Source: a virus
IMG/VR virus record: IMGVR_UViG_3300045993_000178
Location: 1-27,435 of that record
DNA: 27,435 nucleotides
Direction: 5' to 3' (one strand)
Position numbers and translations under genes: made by a program. The notes below the pieces were generated by a model. The model was not told the DNA's origin. It saw nothing but the letters and a program-made list of their open reading frames with translations, and ran no database searches. Shown in pieces: positions 1 to 8,212 of this stretch. Position 1 is the first letter of the stretch, and every line of letters starts with the position of its first letter.

Positions 1-767
1 CCAGTTCCACCAGCTCCGATGGTCTCCAGCTCGGGGAGACCTTCGATGGCCGTGATGCCCAGCTTGCTCAGGTTGTCCTTGAGGAGAGCCAGGATGGTCA
101 CGTTGGAGCTGTTGGCCGAGTTCACCACGCGGGTGCCGATGTCGATGTAGACCGACAGGGGCAGGAGGAGCTTGTTGGGCTTCTCCACACCGTTGGTGGT
201 CACCGTGACGGCCTTGATCATGTTGGCCGCGTCCCGGAGGATCAGGTCGCCGGTCTTGCTTGCCCAGGTCTTGGAAGCACCGGTACCATCGTTGGGGATG
301 GTCGCGGCGGTCAGGCCCGGGTAGTTCAGGAGACCGTTGATACCGTGAACCGTGTCACCGATCCATGCGATGATGTCGGCTTCCCGAGCATTGGCCTCGG
401 TGGCGTCCATGGCCTGGTTGGTGCTCAGGGGGTAGTTGGCCATTGCTGCCTCACGCACCTCCTGCTTGGTCCAGGTCGCCTTGTTCGCGATGGTGTGAAC
501 CTTGATGCTCTGCTCGGTGGCAGCGCGGGACACAGCCGGGATGTCGGTGGCACCGTAGGCCGCGACGATCTTGGCGCGACCGTACTTGGAGAAGGACCTC
601 CAGGTGATGGTCTTGGTGCCAGCGTTGTGGCGTCCGTTGACCGGGATAAACTCCTTCGACCGCATGTCGCGGTAGATGACATCCTTGGTCTCGGGAAGAA
701 TGGATTCGAGCTGACGGGCGAGGTAGATGGCCTCGCCAGCGTCCTGGTGGATCGTGTTCGGGTTCAT
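1..767 (-). CDS. Major capsid protein, DUF2184 type (3' end cut by window edge)
   Basis: The reading frame is open from an ATG at 767 to the window edge, giving 255 codons with no stop, so the C-terminus is missing. I translated it by hand; it starts MNPNTIHQDAGEAIYLARQL. The order 'ARQLE.I...KDVIYRDM....FIPVN', then a run like 'TITWRSFSKYGRAKIVAAYGATDIP', then 'TKQEVREAAM', then 'ANAREADIIAWIGD..HGINGLLNYPG' follows the HK97-fold DUF2184 capsid family, which forms the shell of many siphoviruses. A Shine-Dalgarno AGGAAAGG lies just upstream. It is the last visible gene of the minus-strand head operon, 27 nt after the cement gene, the usual place for a capsid gene. Family assignment is from recognised pattern, not from a search. 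Confidence 0.85.
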   Translation of the reverse strand, partial: MNPNTIHQDAGEAIYLARQLESILPETKDVIYRDMRSKEFIPVNGRHNAGTKTITWRSFSKYGRAKIVAAYGATDIPAVSRAATEQSIKVHTIANKATWTKQEVREAAMANYPLSTNQAMDATEANAREADIIAWIGDTVHGINGLLNYPGLTAATIPNDGTGASKTWASKTGDLILRDAANMIKAVTVTTNGVEKPNKLLLPLSVYIDIGTRVVNSANSSNVTILALLKDNLSKLGITAIEGLPELETIGAGGT

Positions 768-793
768 TTGTGTTCCTTTCCTGTGGGGCCGGT

Positions 794-1537
794 TTAGAAC
801 CGGTCTCCGTAGGTCATGGGTGCCGGGAGGATGGGAAGGCGGACCAGGGTGCCTGCGGCCGTGGAGTCGTAGTCACGCTTGACATAGGCTCCGACCACGG
901 TGCCAGCGGCTCCGAAGACGCCTGCGGTCGTGATGTAGGCAACATCTCCGGCTCCGAGGATCGTGGAAGCTGCCCAGATGTCGCAGAGGCGAGCAACCGC
1001 GATGTCTTCCCCGACAGCGAAGGTGCCCGAGCCACCGACGGTCGTGGGGACGCGGGTCGTGTACCTCGCCACGCCACGGAACTTCTGGCCAGAGGCGTAG
1101 GTGTAGGTGCCGGTGGCCTGGGAGGCGCCAAGGGTCACCGTGAAGCTGACAACGAAGGAGGCCTTGCCCTTCTTGCGGATCAGGAAGGTACGGCTGGTGC
1201 CGTCCGTAGTGTCCAGGATGGCTTCGACACCCGCGAGGGCATTGATGGCAGCCAGGAGCAGGGTACCGGTGTTGGCGTGCGAGGTCGTGAAGGTGACCGC
1301 GCCAATCGCCACGCCGTCCACGGTGCCGTTGATCACGTTCGACGTGACAAAGTCACCGCTGAACACAGCCTTGGCAGTGTCGAGTCCGTAGGGATAGGCC
1401 TTGTTCTCGTCGTTGTACGAGAAGATCAAGTCGCCAGGCTGGAGAGTCGCGACGGCAGCGGTGATGCTGTCGACCTCGATGTCGTTGGAGTCGCACACCC
1501 CGCGAAGGGCAGTGTCAGGAAATCCGTATGCGGCCAT
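794..1537 (-). CDS. Head decoration / structural cement protein
   Basis: A 247-aa protein rich in Ala, Gly, Thr and Val with predicted beta strands and almost no charged helices. It begins MAAYGFPDTALRGVCDSND and ends in a PILPAPMTYGDRF tail. Such proteins between the protease/scaffold and the DUF2184 capsid gene in this phage type are structural cement or decoration proteins that stabilise expanded capsids. The start at ATG 1537 is preceded by AAAGGA at 8 nt. The spacing to the capsid gene is 26 nt, so the two are very likely made from the same message in large amounts. The function rests on position and composition; I see no catalytic motif. Confidence 0.65.
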   Translation of the reverse strand: MAAYGFPDTALRGVCDSNDIEVDSITAAVATLQPGDLIFSYNDENKAYPYGLDTAKAVFSGDFVTSNVINGTVDGVAIGAVTFTTSHANTGTLLLAAINALAGVEAILDTTDGTSRTFLIRKKGKASFVVSFTVTLGASQATGTYTYASGQKFRGVARYTTRVPTTVGGSGTFAVGEDIAVARLCDIWAASTILGAGDVAYITTAGVFGAAGTVVGAYVKRDYDSTAAGTLVRLPILPAPMTYGDRF

Positions 1538-1561
1538 GGTAGTAGTCCTTTGCTTCTGGGG

Positions 1562-2095
1562 TTACTTGGAAGGCTTCCAGGCGTTGGCCATCTTGGCCTC
1601 CGCGCTGTCTGCCTGGATGGTGGGAGTCTTGGGAGGAACGCCGTCCGCGAGGGACTGGCGCTGGCCTGCATCCGGGTTCACGCGGTCAGCGAGAACAGCG
1701 CAAGCTGCATCGAAGTGGGCCGCGAGGGCAACACCTTCGAGGCTGTCGGCCTGGACCTTGGGCATCGCAGACTTAATCGCGGCCTTGCGGATCTCGTCGG
1801 TCGAGTCTTCCGCCTTGACCGAGACTCCCAGCTCCTGGACCTTGGCAACGAGGGCCAGCTGGTCCTTGACGCCGTCCGCGATCTTCTGGGGGATCGAGGC
1901 CTTGAGGTCCGAGGCGTCCGCGTTCACGGTCTCCAGGGCGGCATTGGCCGCGCTGAGCTTGGCTTCCGCGTCGGCCTTGTCGGCTTCGAGCTTGGCGATG
2001 CCAGCGACCTTGGCGTTCAGGCCATCGATGTGAGCAGCGACGGCTTCGGGGACCTCATAGGCCACCTCCTGTCCGTCCAGGTGAATCTTCTTCAT
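1562..2095 (-). CDS. Nested scaffold protein from internal in-frame start
   Basis: Inside the protease gene and in the same frame, ATG at 2095 is preceded by AGGAGAGG with a 6-nt spacer, a stronger ribosome site than most gene starts here. It would make a 177-aa protein beginning MKKIHLDGQEVAYEVPEAVA, which is exactly the helical scaffold part (coiled-coil-like stretch around its residues 30-60). The arrangement is the same as lambda C/Nu3, where the protease gene contains the scaffold gene as its 3' part. The site is read from the sequence; that it is used is inferred. Confidence 0.6.
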   Translation of the reverse strand: MKKIHLDGQEVAYEVPEAVAAHIDGLNAKVAGIAKLEADKADAEAKLSAANAALETVNADASDLKASIPQKIADGVKDQLALVAKVQELGVSVKAEDSTDEIRKAAIKSAMPKVQADSLEGVALAAHFDAACAVLADRVNPDAGQRQSLADGVPPKTPTIQADSAEAKMANAWKPSK

Positions 2096-3019
2096 GTGGT
2101 TCCTCTCCTGTTCGGAGTTTTGGTGGCCAACGGCCTGATTGCCGTCGGTGTGTTGGACAAGGACACCGAAAGATTCGGCTCCGTCGAATTGCAGATGGAG
2201 AGCATCCCCGCCCCTGGGAACATCGACCAGGGCAACGTGGTTGTAGCGGATCTGGGTCTGGATTGCATCATAGGGGATTCCTCCCCAGACTCCAGGGACC
2301 TTGTAGACCTGGCGGCCGATCTCCATGTTCTTGTACTGGCCGTCGGCTGGGTCTTCCTGGTAGCCCATGACGGGGTAGGAGACGTCCCCCTCAGTGACCA
2401 GGACAGCGGAGTACCCGCAGGAGAGGCCTGTACGGCCGGCCTTGGCATCCGCGATGGCCTGGGCTTCCTTGATCGTGATGTCCGCATACACGTTGTAGGC
2501 GTCATTCTCGATCTCTTCCCCTAGGGATCCCACGGCAACCTTCTGGAAGTTCTCCGGGGAGACACCAGAGGCTGGGTGCCCGTTGGTCAGGGTCGCCAGC
2601 TCCAAGGTGTCCATGGACTCTTCGTTGAAGACTTCCTCGGGAGGCCGGAATCTGTTCTCGACCCTGCCCCCGGTCATGAGGTAGCGGAAGACACCAGTGC
2701 AGGTGACTGCAGCGCATCCTTCATAGAAGCCGTCGGCCGTCTCCTTCATGGGCTCCGTGTGCCGAACGTGTTCGTTCAGGGGACCCCAGTAGTCTGCGTG
2801 GAGCGTGGCACTGTCTGCCATGGGCTTCTTGGCCTTGGTCCCCTTGGGAGCCATGCAGCTATCCGTGGCGCACTTGCCGTCTGCCATGGGCTCCCCACAG
2901 GTAGGGCAGCAGGTATTGGAGTCCACGCCCTTGGAACCAATGCCCTTGGGAAGCTCGCAGACACAGGGATCCTGGTTGCAATCGGGGCAAGGTGCTTTGG
3001 GGTCTTTGGTTTTGGCCAT
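1562..3019 (-). CDS. DUF2213-type prohead protease fused to scaffold
   Basis: A 485-aa protein in three parts. Residues 10-55 hold clustered cysteines (CPDCNQDPCVC, then CCPTCGEP and GKCATDSC) that look like a metal-binding N-terminus. Residues about 85-285 match the DUF2213 capsid-maturation protease fold, with TGRP-like entry replaced by 'RFRPPEEVFNEESMDTLELATLTNGHPA.GVSP', then GLSCGY and IRYNHVALVDVPRGG. Residues 309-485 form an Ala/Lys/Glu-rich helical segment typical of scaffolds. The role is to shape and process the procapsid. Start ATG 3019 has AGGAGATC upstream. An internal Shine-Dalgarno and ATG at 2095 probably yields the scaffold separately (see nested entry). The cysteine N-terminus is unusual to me. 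Confidence 0.8.
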   Translation of the reverse strand: MAKTKDPKAPCPDCNQDPCVCELPKGIGSKGVDSNTCCPTCGEPMADGKCATDSCMAPKGTKAKKPMADSATLHADYWGPLNEHVRHTEPMKETADGFYEGCAAVTCTGVFRYLMTGGRVENRFRPPEEVFNEESMDTLELATLTNGHPASGVSPENFQKVAVGSLGEEIENDAYNVYADITIKEAQAIADAKAGRTGLSCGYSAVLVTEGDVSYPVMGYQEDPADGQYKNMEIGRQVYKVPGVWGGIPYDAIQTQIRYNHVALVDVPRGGDALHLQFDGAESFGVLVQHTDGNQAVGHQNSEQERNHMKKIHLDGQEVAYEVPEAVAAHIDGLNAKVAGIAKLEADKADAEAKLSAANAALETVNADASDLKASIPQKIADGVKDQLALVAKVQELGVSVKAEDSTDEIRKAAIKSAMPKVQADSLEGVALAAHFDAACAVLADRVNPDAGQRQSLADGVPPKTPTIQADSAEAKMANAWKPSK

Positions 3020-3077
3020 TGGGATCTCCTGGACTCAAATTATCCTAAAAACACAGATGGCAAAGGGAAAAACGCAA

Positions 3078-3179
3078 CTAGGCGCGGAAGGTCACGGGGC
3101 GGCCGACGTATCCGGCACCGATGTCGAGGTCCGCGTTTCCGTTGGCAGTGAGGGCCGGTGCAGCGAGTTGGAAGGCCAT
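3078..3179 (-). CDS. 33-aa head-operon protein
   Basis: A short frame of 34 codons including TAG, sitting in the gap between the MuF and protease genes. It encodes MAFQLAAPALTANGNADLDI followed by GAGYVGRPVTFRA. The ATG at 3179 has a near-ideal AAAGGAG six bases upstream, the best reason to call it real. I do not recognise the family. Its place in the operon makes a virion or assembly role likely, for example a small cement or capsid-associated peptide. Confidence 0.55.
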   Translation of the reverse strand: MAFQLAAPALTANGNADLDIGAGYVGRPVTFRA

Positions 3180-3236
3180 GAGTGCTCCTTTAGCATTTGC
3201 GGAAAGTGGAATCCTTGGAGGCTTGGGGATGGGAAA

Positions 3237-4250
3237 TCAGCTAGGCCATGGACCCTTGCCCATTTCGGCCAGGACGTAGGGGTCTTCCAGGAGGCTCTCG
3301 TCAATAGGCTTCAGGAGGTCTTGCCATCTCGACGCGGCCAAACAGCGGCACTGGATCTCAGTCCCCGGGCCTTCCATGGGATCGTTCATCCCCCTGGAAA
3401 CCTCTTTCCCAGTGGAAGGGTCGATCCAGATTCCAGGCTTCCCGTAGACCCCGATCTTGCCCTCTGCTCCCCAGTGGCTCGGCCTCGCCGTGGGGTACCT
3501 GCCCCCAGGGTTGCCACGGACCCGTTCATCTAGGGCTGTCCTCCAGGTGTAGGTGTCCAGGCCCATGTCCTTGGACCTCTTCTCGACTAGCTGGGCTGTG
3601 AGCTTGCCGATCTGGTCCCTAGCAATCAGGCGTGCTCGGTTGTAGGACATCTTGTTGGTCTTGAGGATATCCAGGAGGAGCTGCTCGGGGCGCTTGCCAT
3701 TGGTCACGGCATCGAGGGCCATGGACTCCATGCGGCTGAGGTGCTCCCCGACGAGGGACTTGACTAGCTGGCGATTGGTAGCCGTCCAGTCCCCGACGGC
3801 CTTCTGCACCCAAGGCTCTGTTGGATCGTAGACCATTCCCAAGGCGAGCTGCCGTTCAAGGGAGAACCGCTTGGCAACCCAGGCATTGACAGACTCTGCC
3901 GTCTCCGTAGTGGCTTGGGCTTCCTGGCCTTCCAGGTCCATGGAGAACTGTTCGGTCTGGAGGGGCTTGGTCAGGGAGAGGATCAGGGTCTGTGCGTCCT
4001 CGTCCATGGTCCAGATGGTGTAGCCGTCTTCCTGGTACCGCTTCAGGATCCCAGCGTACTCGTTCTTGGCCCACTTGGTGCTGATGTCTGCTAGGCGTGC
4101 CACGAGGCGCAGGAGCCGGGTCTGGTAGCGGACCTCTGGTAGCTTAGGGTACTTGGGCACCACGGCCCTAGGCAGCTTGGGACGGCCCTTGGAGCGGATG
4201 ATCTCCTTACGCCGTGCTTCCGTCAGGAGGTGGAGGAAAGTCTGGTCCAT
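3237..4250 (-). CDS. MuF/SPP1 gp7-like minor head protein
   Basis: A 337-aa protein with the hallmarks of the phage Mu F-like domain (PF04233): a helical region with 'YNRARLIARDQIGKLTAQLVEK', then 'YTWRTALDERVRG', and the C-terminal cysteine/cysteine end 'GTEIQCRCLA'. The family is a minor head protein bound near the portal that helps head assembly or early ejection. Its ATG at 4250 follows the portal stop directly (TAAATG), with no intergenic base, so translation is coupled. The N-terminal 150 residues are helical and less typical. Length is within the normal range for this family. Confidence 0.85.
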   Translation of the reverse strand: MDQTFLHLLTEARRKEIIRSKGRPKLPRAVVPKYPKLPEVRYQTRLLRLVARLADISTKWAKNEYAGILKRYQEDGYTIWTMDEDAQTLILSLTKPLQTEQFSMDLEGQEAQATTETAESVNAWVAKRFSLERQLALGMVYDPTEPWVQKAVGDWTATNRQLVKSLVGEHLSRMESMALDAVTNGKRPEQLLLDILKTNKMSYNRARLIARDQIGKLTAQLVEKRSKDMGLDTYTWRTALDERVRGNPGGRYPTARPSHWGAEGKIGVYGKPGIWIDPSTGKEVSRGMNDPMEGPGTEIQCRCLAASRWQDLLKPIDESLLEDPYVLAEMGKGPWPS

Positions 4251-5702
4251 TTACTTGGCCGGAACCTTGGCCTTGGGCATGGAGGGTGCCGGGATCTTTG
4301 CAGGCTTGGCTCCAGGAGCTGCCTTGCCCTGGCCTGCGATCTGTGCTTCCAGGGCAGCGATCTCCTCGTCTGCCTTTGCTTCGGGATCGAAGTTGGCCGA
4401 CAGCCTGGTCTCGAAAGAGTACTTGGTGCCCCCGAAGCGGGAGGCTCGGATCTCATCTACGGCGTCAAGTGCTCCCATGCCCTCGTAGATCGCGTCTATT
4501 TCCGCCTGGGTCTTCCTGGTCTCCGCGATCTCCTTCTCACTGGGAGTGCTGAGGGGGCGGAACTCAAAAGCCTCGTCAGGCTTCAAGCCAACGGACGGCC
4601 CCACGAACTCCACCAGGCGTGCGATGATGGGCCGGAGCTTGATCTCCTGGTCTGCCTGGATGCTGGCGTAGTAGGTCTTGGAGGCCTCCTCATCAGAGCC
4701 TCCACCCCCTAGGCCAGAGGAGGGGATGCCGTAGAGGCGGGGAACAGGGATCTCGGCAACGGCTGCCAGTTCCTCGCGGAAGATCATGGCCGCTTCACGC
4801 CAACCGGATAGGGAAAGGGAGTCCCTGGAGAACTCTCCGCCCTCAGGCAGGAGGATCATGTTCAAGACTGACTTGCCCCGGGCAATAGTGTCCATGACCG
4901 CATTGAGCTGGCTCTTGGCGTCATCTGCGCCGGCGAGCAGGTCCATGAGTCCAGGGATCTTCTGGACTGCAATGGTCGCCTCGTGGATCAGGTTGGCAAA
5001 TGCCTTCTGCGTGGAGTCGCTGTTGGACATCTGCTCGAAGATGGCTTGGAACCGGCCCATGCCCCAGTACAGGTACTTCCACTCCTCTGCGCTGTTCAGG
5101 TCCTCAGGGACCGGGATGCCCTTGGACACGATGCAGCGGGAAGCGTGGACTGAGAGCTGCCCTTGGCCATCGACTGCGAATCTGCGCTGGATCCGGAAGC
5201 GTTCGATGTCCTCGAAGTAGGGGGACCGGGGATCTGTTCCCAAGTCGTTGTTCGTATTCAGGCAGAGGGAAGCCGGGTACACCTTCAGGAAGGTGATCGG
5301 CCGATTGGCATTCTTGGAAACCGGCTCCTCGACGCTCAGGGAGTTGTCCAGGCCCCCCATGACCATGATGCCGCCTCTGTAGAGTTCCGTCCAGGTCAGG
5401 AGGTTCTTGAGGTGGGTGCGTGCTTGGATCTTGTCCAGGGCAGCCAAGATCTTGCCGTCTGGGTCCCCCGGGAACTGGATCCAGGAGCGGATCATGTCGT
5501 CGGGGCGGCAAGAGACGATCTTGCGCCCAAGGCCTCCTCCCGTGTAGATCGAGGTCAGTTCCACGTCGTCCCGCATGTGGGAACGAAGGTACTGAGAGAA
5601 CATCGTGCGATCCTGCTGGCCGCCGTAGCCGACAAGTGCATTGGCCAGGGAGTCCGTGTGGGCTGTCCTGGTGATGGGGCGTCGGCCGAATTCTGCTGCC
5701 AT
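4251..5702 (-). CDS. Portal protein, DUF1073 type
   Basis: A 483-aa protein with the features of the DUF1073 portal family: 'LTSIYTGGGLGRKIVSCRPDDMIRSWIQF' near residues 50-80, 'LYRGGIMVMGGLD', 'FLKVYPASLC', then the stem/crown part 'PVPRLYGIPSSGLGGGGSDEEASKTYYASIQADQE'. The portal is the dodecameric ring through which DNA is packaged by the terminase encoded just upstream. The last 40 residues are an Ala/Pro/Lys-rich flexible tail. Start ATG 5702 has CCGGAG six bases upstream and lies 46 nt after terL. Confidence is high from both motif order and neighbours. Confidence 0.88.
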   Translation of the reverse strand: MAAEFGRRPITRTAHTDSLANALVGYGGQQDRTMFSQYLRSHMRDDVELTSIYTGGGLGRKIVSCRPDDMIRSWIQFPGDPDGKILAALDKIQARTHLKNLLTWTELYRGGIMVMGGLDNSLSVEEPVSKNANRPITFLKVYPASLCLNTNNDLGTDPRSPYFEDIERFRIQRRFAVDGQGQLSVHASRCIVSKGIPVPEDLNSAEEWKYLYWGMGRFQAIFEQMSNSDSTQKAFANLIHEATIAVQKIPGLMDLLAGADDAKSQLNAVMDTIARGKSVLNMILLPEGGEFSRDSLSLSGWREAAMIFREELAAVAEIPVPRLYGIPSSGLGGGGSDEEASKTYYASIQADQEIKLRPIIARLVEFVGPSVGLKPDEAFEFRPLSTPSEKEIAETRKTQAEIDAIYEGMGALDAVDEIRASRFGGTKYSFETRLSANFDPEAKADEEIAALEAQIAGQGKAAPGAKPAKIPAPSMPKAKVPAK

Positions 5703-5748
5703 GGATGCTCCGGACTTAGGGTATTTGGGGAAAATAGGTTCCAGAGGG

Positions 5749-7257
5749 CTATTTAGGCAGGAAGAACGAGATTCCAGGCTTTTTGGTCACGTTGGAGGGG
5801 AAGAACTCGCGGACCATGGAGGCAAGGGAGTCTGGGGCGTCGTCGTGGTCTGCGTGTTCGTTGTAGCTGGTGACCATCGACAGATACTCCTCCTGGATGT
5901 CGGAGTCCCAGACAAGAGAGGGCCAGACACCGAGGAGTTCCGTGGTGATCTTGACGTGCTTGTTCTGGGACTCCTGGTAGCCCGGGATGCCCTTTGCGTC
6001 CTTGGGGATGGAGATCAGAAGCCCCTGGGCCTTGAAGGCGGCAGCTAGGTCGCGGAGCACGAAGCCCTTGTCTGCATTCCGTTCGGCCGTGATCTTGGAC
6101 ACCCGGTACTTCTTGCAGATCTTGACGATGTCCTGGACCCTGAGGTTCACGTGTTCTGGCCAGCAGAACCCAGCCACCTGGATCTTGTCCCCAGGGAGCC
6201 TTTGGCCAATGGAGAGGGCAGTCCAGTCTTCCCCATCAAAGGCGGCGTCTAGGTGGGCTACAACAGGCGCGGGACGGATGCCAGGACTCCAGGGCCTCAT
6301 GTCTGCAAGGTCGGAGAACAGCATACCCTCGTCAGCCACGGCCGGGTTCAGGTCGTAGTTGGCGGCTTCCTGGGAGCGGGAAATCTTGCGGAACCGTTTG
6401 CCGTCCTTGCGGGTACCCCAGATGGCGGACTCATACTCGGCGTCCGACATGAGGAAGGTGCCGTGGATCTGTTCCCCGGTCTTTGGGTCTATCCTAGGGC
6501 GGTGGGCGAACTTGATAGGGTCTTTCAGGCACTGCCAGGCGTCCTCTCGGTGCCAGGGGGTTCCTATCCAGTGGCACGTGCCTGACTTGTCCACGATGTT
6601 GGTCTGGATCTCGTTCACGGCCGCTATGGTCTTCAGGCGCACGGCTGCCGAGTACTGGGATTCGCGGGTGATGAAGTCGTCCCCAAGGACCCGGTCGCAG
6701 TGGAAGCCCGTGAAGTCCTGGAGAATGCCCCATGCCGTGATGGAGCCCTCTTTGGTACTTGTCCGCTTGAACTTGTATAGGATCTCGTTCTCTCGGTCGT
6801 AGGATGTCGCGGTACACCCTTCCCCGTAGAGCGTCTCAAAGAGCTGGACCACGGCCGGGTGCTTCATGTTCCGGGCGATGGTCTCCATAGAAGACTTGGC
6901 AGCCGTGAAGGTTCCTCGGACCAGCATCACCCGATCATCGCGGCGGTCCATAGGAAGGGTCCAGTTCCAGATGGTCCCGACCTCTGAGATGTCCGTGGTC
7001 TTGAGGCTTCCACGATGGGCCATCAGAGGGTCATTCCGAAGCCAGACTGCTTTGATCCACTCGGAGTGCAGGCCTGGGGGTACTGGGAGGCCTGCGTACT
7101 TGGGGTGGAGGTCCCCAGTGTGGGAGATTAGCCAATCCTTTCCGAGCATCTGGCCAAGGAGGGCGGGATCGTCCCAGATCAGTTCCACCTCGGCCGGTGT
7201 CCAGAGGCGTCCCGGCTCCGGGAGGTCCCCCAGGCGTGCTTTACTTCGTGGAGCCAC
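5749..7257 (-). CDS. terL: Terminase large subunit
   Basis: A 502-aa packaging motor. ATPase part: a deviant Walker A region around GTFTAAKSSM, Walker B 'CDRVLGDDFITRES' and the coupling motif 'CHWIGTPWHRED'. Nuclease part (RNase H fold): 'VAHLDAAFDGEDWTALS', 'KITAERNADKGF' and 'DHDDAPDSLASM', giving the acidic metal-binding residues. I take GTG 7257 as the start: it overlaps the terS stop by 17 nt, while the open frame further up (to a TTG at 7377) only mirrors terS coding sequence in another frame. No in-frame ATG occurs until about 30 residues in. It cuts concatemers and pumps DNA through the portal encoded next. Confidence 0.9.
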   Translation of the reverse strand: MAPRSKARLGDLPEPGRLWTPAEVELIWDDPALLGQMLGKDWLISHTGDLHPKYAGLPVPPGLHSEWIKAVWLRNDPLMAHRGSLKTTDISEVGTIWNWTLPMDRRDDRVMLVRGTFTAAKSSMETIARNMKHPAVVQLFETLYGEGCTATSYDRENEILYKFKRTSTKEGSITAWGILQDFTGFHCDRVLGDDFITRESQYSAAVRLKTIAAVNEIQTNIVDKSGTCHWIGTPWHREDAWQCLKDPIKFAHRPRIDPKTGEQIHGTFLMSDAEYESAIWGTRKDGKRFRKISRSQEAANYDLNPAVADEGMLFSDLADMRPWSPGIRPAPVVAHLDAAFDGEDWTALSIGQRLPGDKIQVAGFCWPEHVNLRVQDIVKICKKYRVSKITAERNADKGFVLRDLAAAFKAQGLLISIPKDAKGIPGYQESQNKHVKITTELLGVWPSLVWDSDIQEEYLSMVTSYNEHADHDDAPDSLASMVREFFPSNVTKKPGISFFLPK

Positions 7258-7996
7258 AGACGAACCCCTGGGAGGCCCAGCGCTGCTGAGCACGGGCAGC
7301 CAAAAGGGCGAATTCTTCCTTCTGGTCGGAGGTCGCCTTGCCCACGTCCTGAACTTGGACCTTCTGGACCTCGACAAAGATGCCCAGGTGTCGGCCTAGG
7401 AGTTCGAGGGCCTTCATCTTGTCGTGCAGCTTGACCTTCATGGAGCCACCGCCCTTGTCGGTCCCCTTGGTCTCGGAGACCTCGGCAACCAGGGCGATGT
7501 CCTCTGGGCGCATGGTCTCAGAGTCCTTGAGGATCACGCCGTTGGGTCCCCAGGACATGATCGCCGTGGGCTTGGAGAAGGCAACAAGGGCCAGTTCAGC
7601 CAGGACAAGGTCTGCAGTGATCGTGGTCCGGGTCATTTGAGCTTCAACAGCACGTGCAATCGCGTCTTTGACCTTGGGGAGCTTCAGCATGCCGCTGGCC
7701 ACGATATGGGCAGACTTGGGGGAGTACCCTGCTGCCCTGGCTGCCCTGGTCCCGTTGTGGTCCACGAGGTACTCGGAGACGAACAGGGCTTGCTTGGGGT
7801 TCAAGGGGCCGCCGGGAGCGTTCTGCCAGTCAGGGACCAGGTCTGCACGCTTCTTGGCATACGAGGTCGCGCTCTTGGCGTACCGCTTCCTGGGCTTCAG
7901 GTCCTTTGCCCCCTTGGGCCGGCCTCTCGGGATGGGAGGAACAACCTTGGGGGGTTTTGGTTCATCAGGATTCGAGTTTTTGGGGTTTTTAGCCAT
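7241..7996 (-). CDS. terS: Terminase small subunit (Terminase_2 family)
   Basis: A 251-aa DNA-recognition subunit of the packaging motor. Residues 1-60 are basic and Pro/Lys-rich with an AT-hook-like RGRPKGAKD. Residues about 65-120 match the Terminase_2 helix-turn-helix: 'LNPKQALFVSEYLVDHNGTR.AA..AGYS' and 'ASGMLKLPKVKDAI'. The C-terminal part is helical and would form the oligomer. It is the first gene of the late operon. The ATG at 7996 has no convincing Shine-Dalgarno, unlike nearly all other genes here, and lies right after a pair of 14-bp direct repeats; late control may therefore act at this point. Confidence 0.88.
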   Translation of the reverse strand: MAKNPKNSNPDEPKPPKVVPPIPRGRPKGAKDLKPRKRYAKSATSYAKKRADLVPDWQNAPGGPLNPKQALFVSEYLVDHNGTRAARAAGYSPKSAHIVASGMLKLPKVKDAIARAVEAQMTRTTITADLVLAELALVAFSKPTAIMSWGPNGVILKDSETMRPEDIALVAEVSETKGTDKGGGSMKVKLHDKMKALELLGRHLGIFVEVQKVQVQDVGKATSDQKEEFALLAARAQQRWASQGFVCGSTK

Positions 7997-8000
7997 GCTG

Positions 8001-8046
8001 AAAAACTACCCAATCTGAAGATCATCGGGGACAAAAACTACCCAAT
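8001..8046. repeat. Two 14-bp direct repeats, 32 bp apart
   Basis: AAAAACTACCCAAT occurs at 8001-8014 and again at 8033-8046, perfectly conserved and 32 bp centre to centre, or three helical turns, so both copies face the same side of DNA. The proximal copy ends 4 bp from the terS start codon. This is the expected look of an operator or activator site pair for the late operon. Confidence 0.6.
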
Positions 8047-8111
8047 GGCCTTGGAAGCCTTATGGCATGGGGCTTTGGGGCACCTTAGTGGTTCAGGGGT
8101 GTGAAAACTCT

Positions 8112-8162
8112 CAAATGGCCTACCCCACGTTTGGAGAACTCCCAAAGGGAGTAGGCCATTTG
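8112..8162. repeat. 12-bp perfect inverted repeat
   Basis: CAAATGGCCTAC at 8112-8123 is the exact reverse complement of 8151-8162, with a 27-bp loop that itself can pair TTTGG with CCAAA. It could be a terminator for the minus-strand gene ending at 8218, although no T-run follows, or a protein-binding or RNA regulatory element upstream of terS. Confidence 0.5.
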
Positions 8163-8172
8163 GAGAACGGGG

Positions 8173-8212
8173 CAGTTGATCCCAGTTGATCCCAGTTGAT
8201 CCCAGTTGATCT
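8173..8212. repeat. Four tandem copies of CAGTTGATCC
   Basis: The 10-bp unit CAGTTGATCC is repeated at 8173, 8183, 8193 and 8203; the fourth ends in T. The unit length equals one helical turn and each carries a GATC. A fifth copy lies inside the glycosyltransferase gene at 9729-9738, where codons explain it. The array sits between the stop of the 8218 gene and the late operon and resembles a cooperative protein-binding array. Confidence 0.65.

Noticed and set aside
770-2524. 584-codon open frame on the plus strand
   Set aside because: It runs antisense to the cement and protease/scaffold genes, has no ribosome site and shows the Gly/Val/Asp-rich look of a reverse-complement frame in GC-rich DNA.
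7258-7377. Longer N-terminus for the large terminase from TTG 7377
   Set aside because: The extra 40 residues lie entirely within terS in another frame and are Arg/Pro/Ser-rich without terminase features; GTG 7257 fits the terS stop overlap.
8173-8212. CRISPR-like array
   Set aside because: The repeats are 10 bp and directly adjacent, without spacers.
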